A stretch of DNA of 64,000 bases. It comes from DAISJM01 sp036821485. GTDB taxonomy: Bacteria; Verrucomicrobiota; Kiritimatiellia; CAIQIC01; JAGNIJ01. The notes beneath the pieces were generated by a model. It did no database searches, had not been told where the DNA came from, and saw nothing but the letters and a program-made list of their open reading frames with translations. The stretch lies in contig DAISJM010000003.1 in the NCBI GenBank assembly GCA_036821485.1, positions 62,001-126,000 of the forward strand, given 5' to 3'. The translations under genes and the position numbers were made by a program. Positions 32,205 to 40,368 of this stretch are shown here, piece by piece (the first letter of the stretch is position 1; the number at the start of each line of letters is the position of its first letter).

Positions 32205-33425
32205 ATGCGCACTTGCCGTTACCTTGTTGTTACGGTCATGGCGGTTCTGCTCGCCGTTGGCCTGTCCGCGGTTGCCCAGGATGAAAATCCCGTCACCGCG
32301 CCGGAAGTCTCCGAGTCGGCCGATATGACCGCGCCGGACATGCCGGCAGATGTCGAAGCCGCGGAGCAGCCCTCCATGGACATTTCGGCTGAAGCGGATG
32401 AATCCGCCCCGGCGGATGAGTCTGCGATGGCGGACGAGCCGGGAATGGTTGAAGAAGCGGCCGAGGCAGAGCCCGTTGCGGCCGAGGAGTCCGGCGAGCC
32501 GGTGATGGAGCCGGAGTCGGAGATCCCCGGTCAAACCGAGCCCGACGTCGAACCTGCGGCCCCGGAACCGGCGTTTGTACCGGAGCCCGTGTTCATGGAA
32601 ACTCCGGCCAATCCCGCGATGCAGGACACCACCCTGCGACAGCGTGTCGCCGTGGTAGCTGTTCCGCCCACGGCGGACTCGGCGGCCGGTTCATCGCCGG
32701 ACTTCGTGGTGGCCTTCGAGGCGTGGAAGGTCCTGCTCGACAAGGAAGGCGTCACCATTTCGCCCGGGGATTGGGCGACGGCGCTGGATGCGACCAAATC
32801 CATCGTCGGCAAATCCGACGTGATGCGCGTCATGGAATTGCCTCTGGCCTGGCGGCAATTGAAGAGCGCCCCGGGGATCACCCCCGGCGAGACGCAGTCC
32901 CCTGCCCTGCTCCTTCTCTCGCGCTTCGGCATCAGCTCGTCCGGCCGTACGGCGTACTTCAAGCTGGCCGACCCGTACACGGGCGCGGTGATGGCTGATG
33001 CCACCGCGACGGCGCCGGACATGGTGCAGGCGATCCGGAACGCGCTTGCCGAGATCGAGGGTAACCTCGCGATGATGCCGTGGCGCTGTCACGTGACCGG
33101 CGTACGCGAGCAGCAGATGGTCATCGACCGCGGTTATATCGATGGGCTTCGCCAGGGCAACGAGTTGCAGGGTTACTCGATGGATTCCGTGGAGAACTCT
33201 GCGCGGGCGGCGATGTCGGATGAGGAGTTTCTCATGACGCACGGCACGAAGGCCGGTGTCTATCGCGTCATCGAAGCGGGTCAGAATTTCTCGAAGGTGG
33301 AGCCGGTGGACAACGCGCCGGTGCTGAAGGCGGGGGACATTCTCCAGACGCCGGAGATCCGGTTCCAGGACCGGCTGAGGAAGTCCCGCGGCCGAAGCGC
33401 GTGGGATAAGCTTTACAGCGAGTAA
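32205..33425 (+). CDS. secreted protein with acidic low-complexity linker, unknown
   Basis: 406 residues. Signal peptide 1-24 (ending SAVAQ). Residues ~25-140 are extremely rich in Glu, Ala, Pro, Asp and Met, with repeated PADE/SADE-like units, likely an extended spacer through the periplasm. The C-terminal domain (~145-390) has RVAVVAVPPTAD at its start and VTGVREQQMVIDRGYIDGLRQGNELQGY near the end, the latter like a small SH3-like barrel. GGAGGAAGAGG precedes the ATG. It is third in the LpoB-YcfL operon, so an envelope role is inferred. Confidence 0.8.
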   Translation: MRTCRYLVVTVMAVLLAVGLSAVAQDENPVTAPEVSESADMTAPDMPADVEAAEQPSMDISAEADESAPADESAMADEPGMVEEAAEAEPVAAEESGEPVMEPESEIPGQTEPDVEPAAPEPAFVPEPVFMETPANPAMQDTTLRQRVAVVAVPPTADSAAGSSPDFVVAFEAWKVLLDKEGVTISPGDWATALDATKSIVGKSDVMRVMELPLAWRQLKSAPGITPGETQSPALLLLSRFGISSSGRTAYFKLADPYTGAVMADATATAPDMVQAIRNALAEIEGNLAMMPWRCHVTGVREQQMVIDRGYIDGLRQGNELQGYSMDSVENSARAAMSDEEFLMTHGTKAGVYRVIEAGQNFSKVEPVDNAPVLKAGDILQTPEIRFQDRLRKSRGRSAWDKLYSE

Positions 33426-33475
33426 AGCAGGTCCGCTGCAGCCTCTGCCTCCGGGGAATCACACAAGGAGGAAGT

Positions 33476-34912
33476 ATGGTATCGCTGAGGAGAGGGGCTT
33501 TTTGTCTTTTGCTCGCGGCGGGATGCCTGCTGGGGACCCCTGCCGCGCAAGCCGCCAAGGCCGACGACGGCATCAAGCGGATGTCGGACAAGCAGATCAA
33601 GGCCATGGAGGTCGAAGCGGACAAGGCCCGCGCGCTGTTCTTTGCCGGCCGCTATGCCGAGGCTGCCGCGGCCTTCCAGCCGCTGGTGAAAGATATCCAC
33701 GCGAGCCGTCCATTGTACCTGTGCGAGATGGGTTCGTGCTATCTGGCCAACGGCGATTATGCGGAGGCGAAGGAATGTTTTCTGACGGCCGCTGACTACA
33801 TGGAAACCTTCTTCGATCCCAAGCTCGAAAAAAGAGCGGCCAGCCTCTTTGGCGCGGAGTCGGTGAAGATCTACAAGGGCGACCCCTACGAGAAGGCGAT
33901 GAACGGGCTGCTCCTTGGGCTGCTCTTCCTGCGCGACAATGATGTGGACAACGCCCTCGCCTGTTTCAAAAACGGCATCCTGTCCGACTCGGATGTTGCC
34001 AACGAAATGTACAAGTCCGACTTCACCCTCCTGCAGGCTGTTGAAGCGCGCTGCTACCTGTTGCGCGACGAGCGGGAGATGTACGACCAGAGCATCGCGC
34101 AGGCCCGGCAGTCCTACCAGATGACGCACCCGGCCGCGCGCGACATTGTGGTCCGTCAGCAGAATCTCATGAGCGAGGCGCAGGCGCAGAAGACGAGAGC
34201 CGTCAAGACGCGCAACGCGAAGACCGCGACCCCCTCCGCGGACAGCCAGAAACAGTTCGAGGATTTGGAGAAGGAATTGGGCGCCGTCAGCAGCAACATC
34301 GCCATGGATCACGTCGAAAGCCTGATGAACGGCGATTACAACACGCTGATCCTGTTCTGGTGCGGCCGCTCTCCGACCAAGGGACGCATCGGTCGCTATG
34401 GCGAGAAAAGTTACATGATGATCAACAAAGGCCGGGAGACCCGCTATGAAGTCAGCATCGACGGCAGCGCGCCGATGGATGCAAACCAGGGTGTCGCGGA
34501 TGTGGTTTTCCAGGCGACCACGCGCGGTGGGCGGCAGATGGACAACGTGTTGGCCAGTCAGGCCGACTTCAAGGCCTTCACCTCTGATTTTGGCGACAGC
34601 CTGATTGACAGCGCCGACGACGTCGGGGGCATTCCCGGGTTGGCGATTCTTCTGGTCGGCGCCATCTCCAAGGGCGTAAGCGCTGCGGCGAATGCGGAGG
34701 CGGACATCCGCAACTGGCAATGCCTGCCCGGCTCGCTTCAGGTTGTGCCGGCGAAACTCGCCCCGGGAAAACATGAACTCGCTGCCGATGCCTACTTTGG
34801 CTACCTCCGCAGCGGACAGAGGAAAAAGACGTTCACCATCGATCCGGCGGTTCCCATCAATCTTGTCTTCGTGATGCCTGCCGACACCGTGGCGCCACCG
34901 CAACAACCTTGA
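33476..34912 (+). CDS. COG3014-like TPR-containing periplasmic protein
   Basis: 478 residues with signal peptide (ends AAQA). TPR-like helices at ~45-110 (ARALFFAGRYAEAAAAFQPL, GSCYLANGDYAEAKECFLTAADYME). The region KGDPYEKAMNGLLLGLLFL followed by VDNALACFKNG is characteristic of COG3014 proteins. The C-terminal half is beta-rich (QCLPGSLQVVPAKLAPGKHELAADAYF). In some gammaproteobacteria COG3014, lpoB and ycfL genes sit together, as here. The start follows AAGGAGG. It is 50 bp after the previous gene in the operon. Confidence 0.82.
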   Translation: MVSLRRGAFCLLLAAGCLLGTPAAQAAKADDGIKRMSDKQIKAMEVEADKARALFFAGRYAEAAAAFQPLVKDIHASRPLYLCEMGSCYLANGDYAEAKECFLTAADYMETFFDPKLEKRAASLFGAESVKIYKGDPYEKAMNGLLLGLLFLRDNDVDNALACFKNGILSDSDVANEMYKSDFTLLQAVEARCYLLRDEREMYDQSIAQARQSYQMTHPAARDIVVRQQNLMSEAQAQKTRAVKTRNAKTATPSADSQKQFEDLEKELGAVSSNIAMDHVESLMNGDYNTLILFWCGRSPTKGRIGRYGEKSYMMINKGRETRYEVSIDGSAPMDANQGVADVVFQATTRGGRQMDNVLASQADFKAFTSDFGDSLIDSADDVGGIPGLAILLVGAISKGVSAAANAEADIRNWQCLPGSLQVVPAKLAPGKHELAADAYFGYLRSGQRKKTFTIDPAVPINLVFVMPADTVAPPQQP

Positions 34913-34935
34913 AACTTCGATCCGGAGGAACACCC

Positions 34936-35595
34936 ATGTTTACGACGATGAAGAAGAACAAAGCGCCCGGAAGAACAGCCGCCCGCAGACTTGCCGGTCT
35001 GTTGATCGGCTTGGTGGTATGCTCATGCGTGACGCCGCTTCCCATGATGAACACGCTGCCGACGATTCCGACGTACGGACCCGAGCCCCTGAAGTACGAA
35101 GGTGCCAATCCGTGCGTATTCGCGGTCCAGGAATCCGTGGACTACAACCCGACGATCTATCGGTATATCGCCGGCTACAACCAGCAAAACGGCCGGCCGA
35201 TCACGAACGAGGTCACGCTGGCGGCCGGTATATTGTGTAACTGGACGAAGGACGCCATCGTCAACGTGGGCTACAAACCGCACGTGGCGGAGGGCTACAT
35301 TACGCGGGCGGATCGGTTGGCGCTCAATCGCGTCCTATTGCCGTGGGTGAACAGCGTTCGCCAGTTGAAAGGGCGCGAAGGGTTCTACGTCGATGTCGAA
35401 ATCGGCATCGTGGTGTATGACCCGGAGAAGGATGTGGTCATTGGCCGCTCGACCGCATGGGGTCGCGCCACATGGATCTATGCCCAGAACCCGCGCGTGA
35501 TGGCCAATCTCTACAAGCAGATCGATGCCGCGTGTCTTGATGCGCTGAAGAACATCACCACGCTGCAGGATTTCCGCGCGCTGATGTGTCCGTAG
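34936..35595 (+). CDS. putative lipoprotein, last gene of the LpoB operon
   Basis: 219 residues with a long basic N-region (MFTTMKKNKAPGRTAARR) then LAGLLIGLVVCSC, a lipobox with unusual Cys at -2. The mature part (VDYNPTIYRYIAGYN, GREGFYVDVEIGIVVYDPEKDVVIG) is not a recognised family. GGAGGA fixes the ATG at 34936. The stop TAG lies inside GTAGGGACCGTCC, which looks like a collapsed type B REP lacking its loop, suggesting that a REP abutted the gene end. A complete double REP follows within 30 bp. Confidence 0.75.
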   Translation: MFTTMKKNKAPGRTAARRLAGLLIGLVVCSCVTPLPMMNTLPTIPTYGPEPLKYEGANPCVFAVQESVDYNPTIYRYIAGYNQQNGRPITNEVTLAAGILCNWTKDAIVNVGYKPHVAEGYITRADRLALNRVLLPWVNSVRQLKGREGFYVDVEIGIVVYDPEKDVVIGRSTAWGRATWIYAQNPRVMANLYKQIDAACLDALKNITTLQDFRALMCP

Positions 35596-35623
35596 GGACC
35601 GTCCTTCTGCCGCGTAGAAGGCC

Positions 35624-35700
35624 GGCTAAGACGGCCCACTCGGAGAGCGGGCCCTACCCGGCTGGATTCAGAAAGGTGGGGACGGTTCTCCGAACCGTCC
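35624..35700. repeat. double REP (BIME-like), upstream of RAYT gene
   Basis: Type A REP on the minus strand (35633-35657, stem with one mismatch) and type B on the plus strand (35676-35700, here GTGG instead of GTAG), facing each other across 18 bases. The 77-bp unit is repeated downstream of the gene at 36162-36238 with about five substitutions. Confidence 0.9.
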
Positions 35701-35708
35701 GAGACACC

Positions 35709-36293
35709 ATGAGCCGAGATATGACTTTCCCCCAACGAAGAAGACTGCCCCACGAGATTCCGGCTTGGGTGGAAGATGGGGGTACTTACTTCATCACAAT
35801 TTGCACCGCGCCCAAAGGGAACAACCAGCTTTGTACGCCAGATATGTTCGCGTGGCTACGTGACTCCCTGTTTCACGTTGAACAACGCGGAATATGGTGG
35901 CTCCGCCTCGTGGTGGTCATGCCTGACCATCTTCATGCGCTGATGTGTTTTGCCCGGGATCCGGGCATCAAGCGGAGCCTTACGCAGTGGAAACGATATG
36001 TGGCCGCACAAAAGGGCATCCATTGGCAGAGAGATTTCTTTGAGCATCGGTTGCGCAATGATGCGGAGTGCCTGGAGAAGTCGTCCTACATACTACAGAA
36101 TCCCGTGCGAGCGGGTCTATGTGACTCCTCCGCGTCGTGGCCTTACATGTGGTCTCGCCAAGGCCAAGACGGCCCGCTCGGAGAGCGGGCCCTACCTGGC
36201 AGGATTCAGAAAGGTAGGGACGGTTCTCCGAACCGTCCGGAATCTGGCCAGGAGGGAGAAGTCCGGGCTAGCTCGCGTAGAAGCTGCGGCTGA
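35709..36293 (+). CDS. REP-associated tyrosine transposase (RAYT, Y1/HUH family)
   Basis: 194 residues. Single-strand DNA endonuclease of the Y1 family, related to IS200/IS605 TnpA and implicated in spreading REP elements. Key signs are the opening RRLPHEIPAWVEDGGTYFIT, the HUH motif VVMPDHLHALM (His74, His76), and the catalytic tyrosine in SSYILQNPVRAGL (Tyr127). The core ends near residue 150; residues 155-194 are translated from the downstream REP unit (GPLGERALP, RDGSPNRP), so the original stop seems lost or the reading frame drifted. The ATG has no clear ribosome site and lies 8 bp after a REP. Its 3' end overlaps the convergent eboC by 26 bp. Confidence 0.93.
   Translation: MSRDMTFPQRRRLPHEIPAWVEDGGTYFITICTAPKGNNQLCTPDMFAWLRDSLFHVEQRGIWWLRLVVVMPDHLHALMCFARDPGIKRSLTQWKRYVAAQKGIHWQRDFFEHRLRNDAECLEKSSYILQNPVRAGLCDSSASWPYMWSRQGQDGPLGERALPGRIQKGRDGSPNRPESGQEGEVRASSRRSCG
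36162..36238. repeat. double REP (BIME-like), downstream copy
   Basis: Type A (36171-36195, minus, perfect stem) and type B (36214-36238, plus, perfect GTAG and stem), separated by 18 bases. Near-identical to the 35624-35700 unit and in the same orientation, so the RAYT gene is bracketed by direct repeats. Confidence 0.92.
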
Positions 36294-37236
36294 GTATTCG
36301 GTGGAACGGCCAGGCGGCCAGCAGAAAAACACCGGCCAGTTGGGCCGCCTCGCCGCCTTGGGACACCATGATCAGTCCTGCCTGGACGAGCAGGATGGCG
36401 CCCAACAGCAGCCCGATCAAATCCGGCACGATCCATCGTCGCAACTGGCGTCGCAGGGGTTGCGGATCTGCCGAGCGGTCTTCCGGCACGGCGAGTTCCA
36501 GCGTGTCGGCCACCAACAGCGCCAGGGCGCAGGCGAAGAGGAACGAGCAGCAGAACACCATCATGGCCGTCAGCGATGTGGGCGGCTGCAGGCGCGACAG
36601 CAGGGCGAAACTTCCCGCGATGACAAACGCCGGAATCCAGCGCTCTCCCCCCGCCTTGCGTAACGAGGCCTCCTCGCGTGCGAGATGGCTCACCGATGCG
36701 ACGTAGACCACCAACACATCGAACGCCAGTGTCGGCGGGGGCGTGCACCACCCGTGACCGGCTGCGGCGGCCGCTCCCAGCAACAAGCTGAACCCGCGGC
36801 ACAGCCCCATGTTCACCGCGCCGAGAATCGGAACCTTCTTGCCGCCAAGATCGTAGATCAGGATGGAAAGCAGAAGCGCAAGCGCCATCCAGCGCGCGGC
36901 CGCTCCCAACGTGAGTGCAAAAAGGCCGCCGACGACAAAAAGCAATATCGCGACCGTGAGGGCCGCGGATCGGGCAACGCGACGCGACGGCAGTGGCCGC
37001 TGCGGGCGGTCATGGCGGTCTTCTTCGAAATCAACCACGTCGTTGAGAATCAGTCCGGCGACATACCAGCAGACACTTGTGGCTATCGATGTTGCGAGCA
37101 GGCGGGGTTGCACGGCCAGCGCCGGCATGGCGAGAAAATAGCCGGCAATCGGATCGCCGGGGACGGTCAGCAAATTGGGCGGGCGCAGCAGCTCAAGCCA
37201 GCCGGAAGTCCTTGATTTTACAATGGGTTGCATCAA
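36268..37236 (-). CDS. eboC: EboC-like UbiA-family prenyltransferase
   Basis: 322-residue integral membrane protein with eight or nine helices. The UbiA signature NDVVDFEEDR (65-74) is present, and ILIYDLGGKKVPILGAVNMGLCRG supplies a second region with fewer acids than in typical UbiA enzymes. The N-terminus SGWLELLRPPNLLTVPGDPIAGYFLA resembles EboC of ebo clusters. Known UbiA enzymes transfer prenyl chains to aromatic acceptors; the EboC substrate is unknown. The three other ebo-type genes (E, D, F) lie 10-13 kb away, so the set is split here. The start has two tandem ATGs. Confidence 0.83.
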   Translation of the reverse strand: MMQPIVKSRTSGWLELLRPPNLLTVPGDPIAGYFLAMPALAVQPRLLATSIATSVCWYVAGLILNDVVDFEEDRHDRPQRPLPSRRVARSAALTVAILLFVVGGLFALTLGAAARWMALALLLSILIYDLGGKKVPILGAVNMGLCRGFSLLLGAAAAAGHGWCTPPPTLAFDVLVVYVASVSHLAREEASLRKAGGERWIPAFVIAGSFALLSRLQPPTSLTAMMVFCCSFLFACALALLVADTLELAVPEDRSADPQPLRRQLRRWIVPDLIGLLLGAILLVQAGLIMVSQGGEAAQLAGVFLLAAWPFHRILSRSFYAS

Positions 37237-37348
37237 TCGAGCATCCGTCCCGGCCCCCGCCTCCGTGACAAGCGGGGGTGCCTGTGCAATAATGAATACA
37301 ACTTTGGTGGGAATTGCGATAGCTCAGTCTAAGGAGGCATGAAACGTT

Positions 37349-37987
37349 ATGAAGAAGATCATTGTTCTTGCAGCGTTGGCGTTGTTGATGGGTGCTCCCG
37401 TATTTGCGCAGTCTGAACTCCCGCCCGGATATCTCAGCGAAGTTCGCGGTGCAGCGCGCTACGTGATGATTGGCGAGGGCGACTTCGATTTGTACGAAGG
37501 CGGTTTCGGTGGCGAAGTGCAGTATCGCAACTGGAGCTATGATCCCATCGGCTGGGCACTCTCTCTCGGTGTCGAACAGTTCCAGGCGCAGTCCGACAGC
37601 AGTGATCTCGGCGTGCCCACGATCGGCGATTTTGACGGCGACCTGATGCTGATCCCCGTTGGCGCATCCGTCCTCTACAGGCTCATTGATATGGACGGTT
37701 GGCGGCTCACGGTGGAAGGCGGATTGCGCTATGTCTTCGCCGACTCCAGCATCGATTTCGCGGAGGTCGGGCTGACGAAGCGCGAAAACCTCGATGTGGG
37801 TGATGGTGTTATTGCGGTCATCGGCGCCGATATCGAGCGCTTGATCACGGAAGACATCTCGGTCTTCTTCGGCGGCGGCTACAATGCTGATCTGCTGCCG
37901 GGCGAGATCACCATTCCCCACGACACGTTGAAGGACAACGAGCTGAAAGGCTTGTTCTTCCATCTTGGCGCAGGCGTCTCGTTCTAG
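37349..37987 (+). CDS. predicted outer-membrane beta-barrel protein
   Basis: 212 residues with a signal peptide (ending VFAQ). The rest is an alternating amphipathic pattern: ARYVMIGEGDFDLYEGGFGGEVQYRN, MLIPVGASVLYRLIDMDGWRLTVEGGLRYVF, and VIAVIGADIERLITEDISVFFGGGYN. It ends in a C-terminal Phe (LGAGVSF), the usual BAM signal. The size fits an 8-strand OmpW/OmpA-like barrel. The substrate is unknown. AAGGAGG lies 11 bases upstream. It is the only plus-strand gene between eboC and the sigma locus at 40.3 kb. Confidence 0.8.
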   Translation: MKKIIVLAALALLMGAPVFAQSELPPGYLSEVRGAARYVMIGEGDFDLYEGGFGGEVQYRNWSYDPIGWALSLGVEQFQAQSDSSDLGVPTIGDFDGDLMLIPVGASVLYRLIDMDGWRLTVEGGLRYVFADSSIDFAEVGLTKRENLDVGDGVIAVIGADIERLITEDISVFFGGGYNADLLPGEITIPHDTLKDNELKGLFFHLGAGVSF

Positions 37988-37999
37988 AGCGCATTTGCG

Positions 38000-38641
38000 T
38001 CAGGACGAGGGCGGATGGCCGGGCGGTGGCGTGAGGGGCTTGTAAGTGTTCATCACGTCCATCATCACCGGCAGGTATTCTTCAAAGTGTTTCGGCGGCA
38101 TGCCACAAAGAATGTGGTGTGCCACGTAGTTCTCCACAAAGTCGAACGACACCACGGTGGAATTCCTCATGCGGCAGGTCCGCCGCACGGCTGCGTGGCC
38201 GAGGAAATTCGTGGTTTCGATGTGTGTATCAACATTCATCTGCCGTTCGGTGTCCTTGATGATGTTCAGCAGCGTGGCGAAATCGTTGTACTTCACCCGG
38301 GTGGCCATGATGTTGAGGTCGGCACCGCCAATCTCGAAGAACGATACATTGTAGGGATGACAATCGGGGTAAGGCACAGTCTTCCACGTGGCAGGGGCTA
38401 CGATCGAGAACAGCTTCCATTTGTCGACGAAGGGCGGATGATTGAGTCCGAGGACAATGTCCTGAAGGCGTTGCTTTATCCCGTCGTCACGTTGTGGCCG
38501 CAGCTTCGAGATATGCACGGTGTCGGCAACCAGCGCGATGACCACCAGCAGCCCGAAGATCAGCAGGCCGATCGTCAGATACGGGGGGCGGGCGGCTGCC
38601 CGCTTCTGCTCGTATCGCTGTTGTTGTGACAGGGTGGTCAT
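38000..38641 (-). CDS. single-pass membrane protein, unknown
   Basis: 213 residues. A basic N-terminus (MTTLSQQQRYEQKRAAARPP) is followed by one membrane segment (YLTIGLLIFGLLVVIALVAD, ~21-40). The ~170-residue domain outside the membrane has WKLFSIVAPATWKTVPYPD and VSFDFVENYVAHHILCG, and the last residues are Pro-rich. A PsbP/DUF1795-like fold is conceivable but not demonstrated. It lies 55 bp after eboB on the same strand and is convergent with the beta-barrel gene. Confidence 0.72.
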   Translation of the reverse strand: MTTLSQQQRYEQKRAAARPPYLTIGLLIFGLLVVIALVADTVHISKLRPQRDDGIKQRLQDIVLGLNHPPFVDKWKLFSIVAPATWKTVPYPDCHPYNVSFFEIGGADLNIMATRVKYNDFATLLNIIKDTERQMNVDTHIETTNFLGHAAVRRTCRMRNSTVVSFDFVENYVAHHILCGMPPKHFEEYLPVMMDVMNTYKPLTPPPGHPPSS

Positions 38642-38696
38642 GTCGCTATGAAACTGGAAAAGCGGGCCCTTGGCAAGTCGCGCGGCGGCGATGCTC

Positions 38697-39545
38697 CTAG
38701 CGCTGATACTGGGCCGGGTCGATGTACGGGAGATCGAGCTGCGGTTGGAAGCGCGGGTTCTGGCTGTAGAACGCCATCGGGTTATCCAGCAGCAATCTCT
38801 GAATCTGTTCCGGCGGGAAGCCCTGCTGCTTCATGAACCCGGCAACCTTGGGCAGACTTGTCGGGTCGGATACGCCCCAATCTGCGGAGCTGTTGACCAG
38901 CGTGCGTTCGATGCCCCAGCGCTTCAGAATATCCACCACGCGCTCGGGGTTGAGCTTCGAATAGGGATACACGGTCAACCCGGCCCACACCGGCACCTTG
39001 CGGGTCAGGTCCATGGTGCTTTCCGTATTGTGGTCCACGATGATGCGATCGTAGTCGTAGTTCAGTTCCTTCAGGATGGCCAGCGTGCGTTCGACCCCCT
39101 GCTTTTTGCTGACTTGCGGCGTGTCGTGCGGCGTGTGAATCAGGATCAGCATGCCCCGCTCCTTGGCCACTTCCAACTGCCGCTGGAATATCTGCTCCTC
39201 GTTGGGCGTGATGAGATTGAATCCAATCTCGCCCATCGCCAGGCAGCGCTCGTGTTCGAGGTACGGATCCATGCCGTCGATGACTTCGTTGGCCAGTGCG
39301 GTGTCCTCCGCTTCTTTCGGATTCACGGAGACACACGCGTAGTGGTCGATGCCGTACCGGCGCGCGCGCATCGTTTCGAACTCGAGGATGAGCTGAAAGT
39401 AATCCCAGAATGTCCCCGCATAGCGCCGGTTCGTTCCCATCCAGAAGGAGGGTTCGATCGCGACGCGGATGCCGCCACGATACATCGCGGTGTAGTCATC
39501 CGTCGTCCGCGAGTACATGTGAATATGCGGTTCAATGATGGTCAT
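38697..39545 (-). CDS. eboB: EboB-like TatD-family metal-dependent hydrolase
   Basis: 282 residues. The opening MTIIEPHIHMYSRTTDDYTAMYRGGI (HxH metal motif in PHIHM) is typical of EboB proteins. GEIGFN (metal Glu), ILIHTPHDT (metal His), IIVDHNTEST (second His) and SSADWG (terminal Asp) complete the amidohydrolase/TatD set. The ATG at 39545 is chosen because upstream codons carry no family residues and a GGGAG lies ~8 bases before it. The reaction is unknown; ebo genes act in export of a metabolite precursor in cyanobacteria. It is not adjacent to eboC here: a membrane-protein gene and a plus-strand barrel gene lie between. Confidence 0.86.
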   Translation of the reverse strand: MTIIEPHIHMYSRTTDDYTAMYRGGIRVAIEPSFWMGTNRRYAGTFWDYFQLILEFETMRARRYGIDHYACVSVNPKEAEDTALANEVIDGMDPYLEHERCLAMGEIGFNLITPNEEQIFQRQLEVAKERGMLILIHTPHDTPQVSKKQGVERTLAILKELNYDYDRIIVDHNTESTMDLTRKVPVWAGLTVYPYSKLNPERVVDILKRWGIERTLVNSSADWGVSDPTSLPKVAGFMKQQGFPPEQIQRLLLDNPMAFYSQNPRFQPQLDLPYIDPAQYQR

Positions 39546-39589
39546 GGCATGACTCCCTGTTTCGCATCGTACCCGACCTGCGCCGTCCA

Positions 39590-40249
39590 TCAAAACGTGA
39601 ATTTGAGATTTAACCCGAGAATATTCGTATCATTCCATTCCCCCGACTTCTTCGAGGATTGCAGCATGTAGTACAACTCCGTCTTGAACATCGAGGCCCA
39701 GCGCGTTACGACGCCGGCCGATACGCGGTTTTGATTCCTCTCGTGCTCGTTGAAGTCGTAGAACACCTCATCGTCCACGTAGGGCTGAAGCTGGAAACGC
39801 GTCCAGCCTTTGGCGGCGCTGACACGGAAGCGGTTGCGGTAGCGCCAGAAATCGTCGGCTGCCTCTCGAATCCGATACTCGAAGCGGTTGCGGTCGCTCA
39901 GGGTTACAGGGCCCAGGGTCCCGCTCAGTGTCGCGTTTCCGTGCGGACGGTTTTCGTCCATCCATTCGTCGGATTTCTTTTCCTGGAGATAGCGATAATT
40001 GGCGCCGAGTTCGAGCCAGTCCGTGGCCTTGTAACTGAGCCCGAGATCGATGTGGCGGTAATACCACTCGCTCATGTCGTCGCCGAAGTAGAACTCCGTC
40101 TCGGCCTTGGCTTTGAGCTGCTTGTTGATCTTGTATTCAACCGAGTCCGTATTCCAGAACTGCCAGTCGCCGTTGTCATAGGCCCGAGCGGTCAGCGCCG
40201 CGAGCGCGATCATGCCGGATATGAGAACGTTGCGCGTGAGATGCATCAT
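39590..40249 (-). CDS. DUF2490-like outer-membrane beta-barrel protein
   Basis: 219 residues, signal peptide from tandem ATGs (MMHLTRNVLISGMIALAALTARA). The mature part is beta-barrel-like and matches the DUF2490 pattern: WQFWNTDSVEYKINKQLKAKAETEFYFG, YYRHIDLGLSYKATDWLELGANYRY, LSDRNRFEYRIRE, YRNRFRV, and a C-terminal Phe (LNLKFTF). Such proteins sit in the outer membrane with unknown cargo. The start at 40249 is chosen by the signal peptide; GAAAGG lies about 8 bases upstream. Confidence 0.84.
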   Translation of the reverse strand: MMHLTRNVLISGMIALAALTARAYDNGDWQFWNTDSVEYKINKQLKAKAETEFYFGDDMSEWYYRHIDLGLSYKATDWLELGANYRYLQEKKSDEWMDENRPHGNATLSGTLGPVTLSDRNRFEYRIREAADDFWRYRNRFRVSAAKGWTRFQLQPYVDDEVFYDFNEHERNQNRVSAGVVTRWASMFKTELYYMLQSSKKSGEWNDTNILGLNLKFTF

Positions 40250-40368
40250 CCTTGTCTGCCTTTCTCTTTTGACCACCTTACTACAGGACACAAACGACCA
40301 TATGGCCAAACAGGTTCACCGGAAAAACGGAGAACATTTTTCGTTTGGTGTTGATCTCCCCCCTCGAA

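Noticed and set aside
33413..34933. 506-codon minus-strand ORF
   Set aside because: Antisense to the COG3014-like gene; its translation is rich in Arg, His and Val with no domain, as expected of a shadow.
19997..36238. REP hairpins as CRISPR repeats
   Set aside because: They are not evenly spaced, have no spacers between copies, occur on both strands far apart, and no cas genes are seen.
37254..37278. CCCCCGC/GCGGGGG hairpin between eboC and the barrel gene as a terminator
   Set aside because: Perfect 7-bp stem but an 11-base loop and no T run on either side, and it lies between divergent starts.
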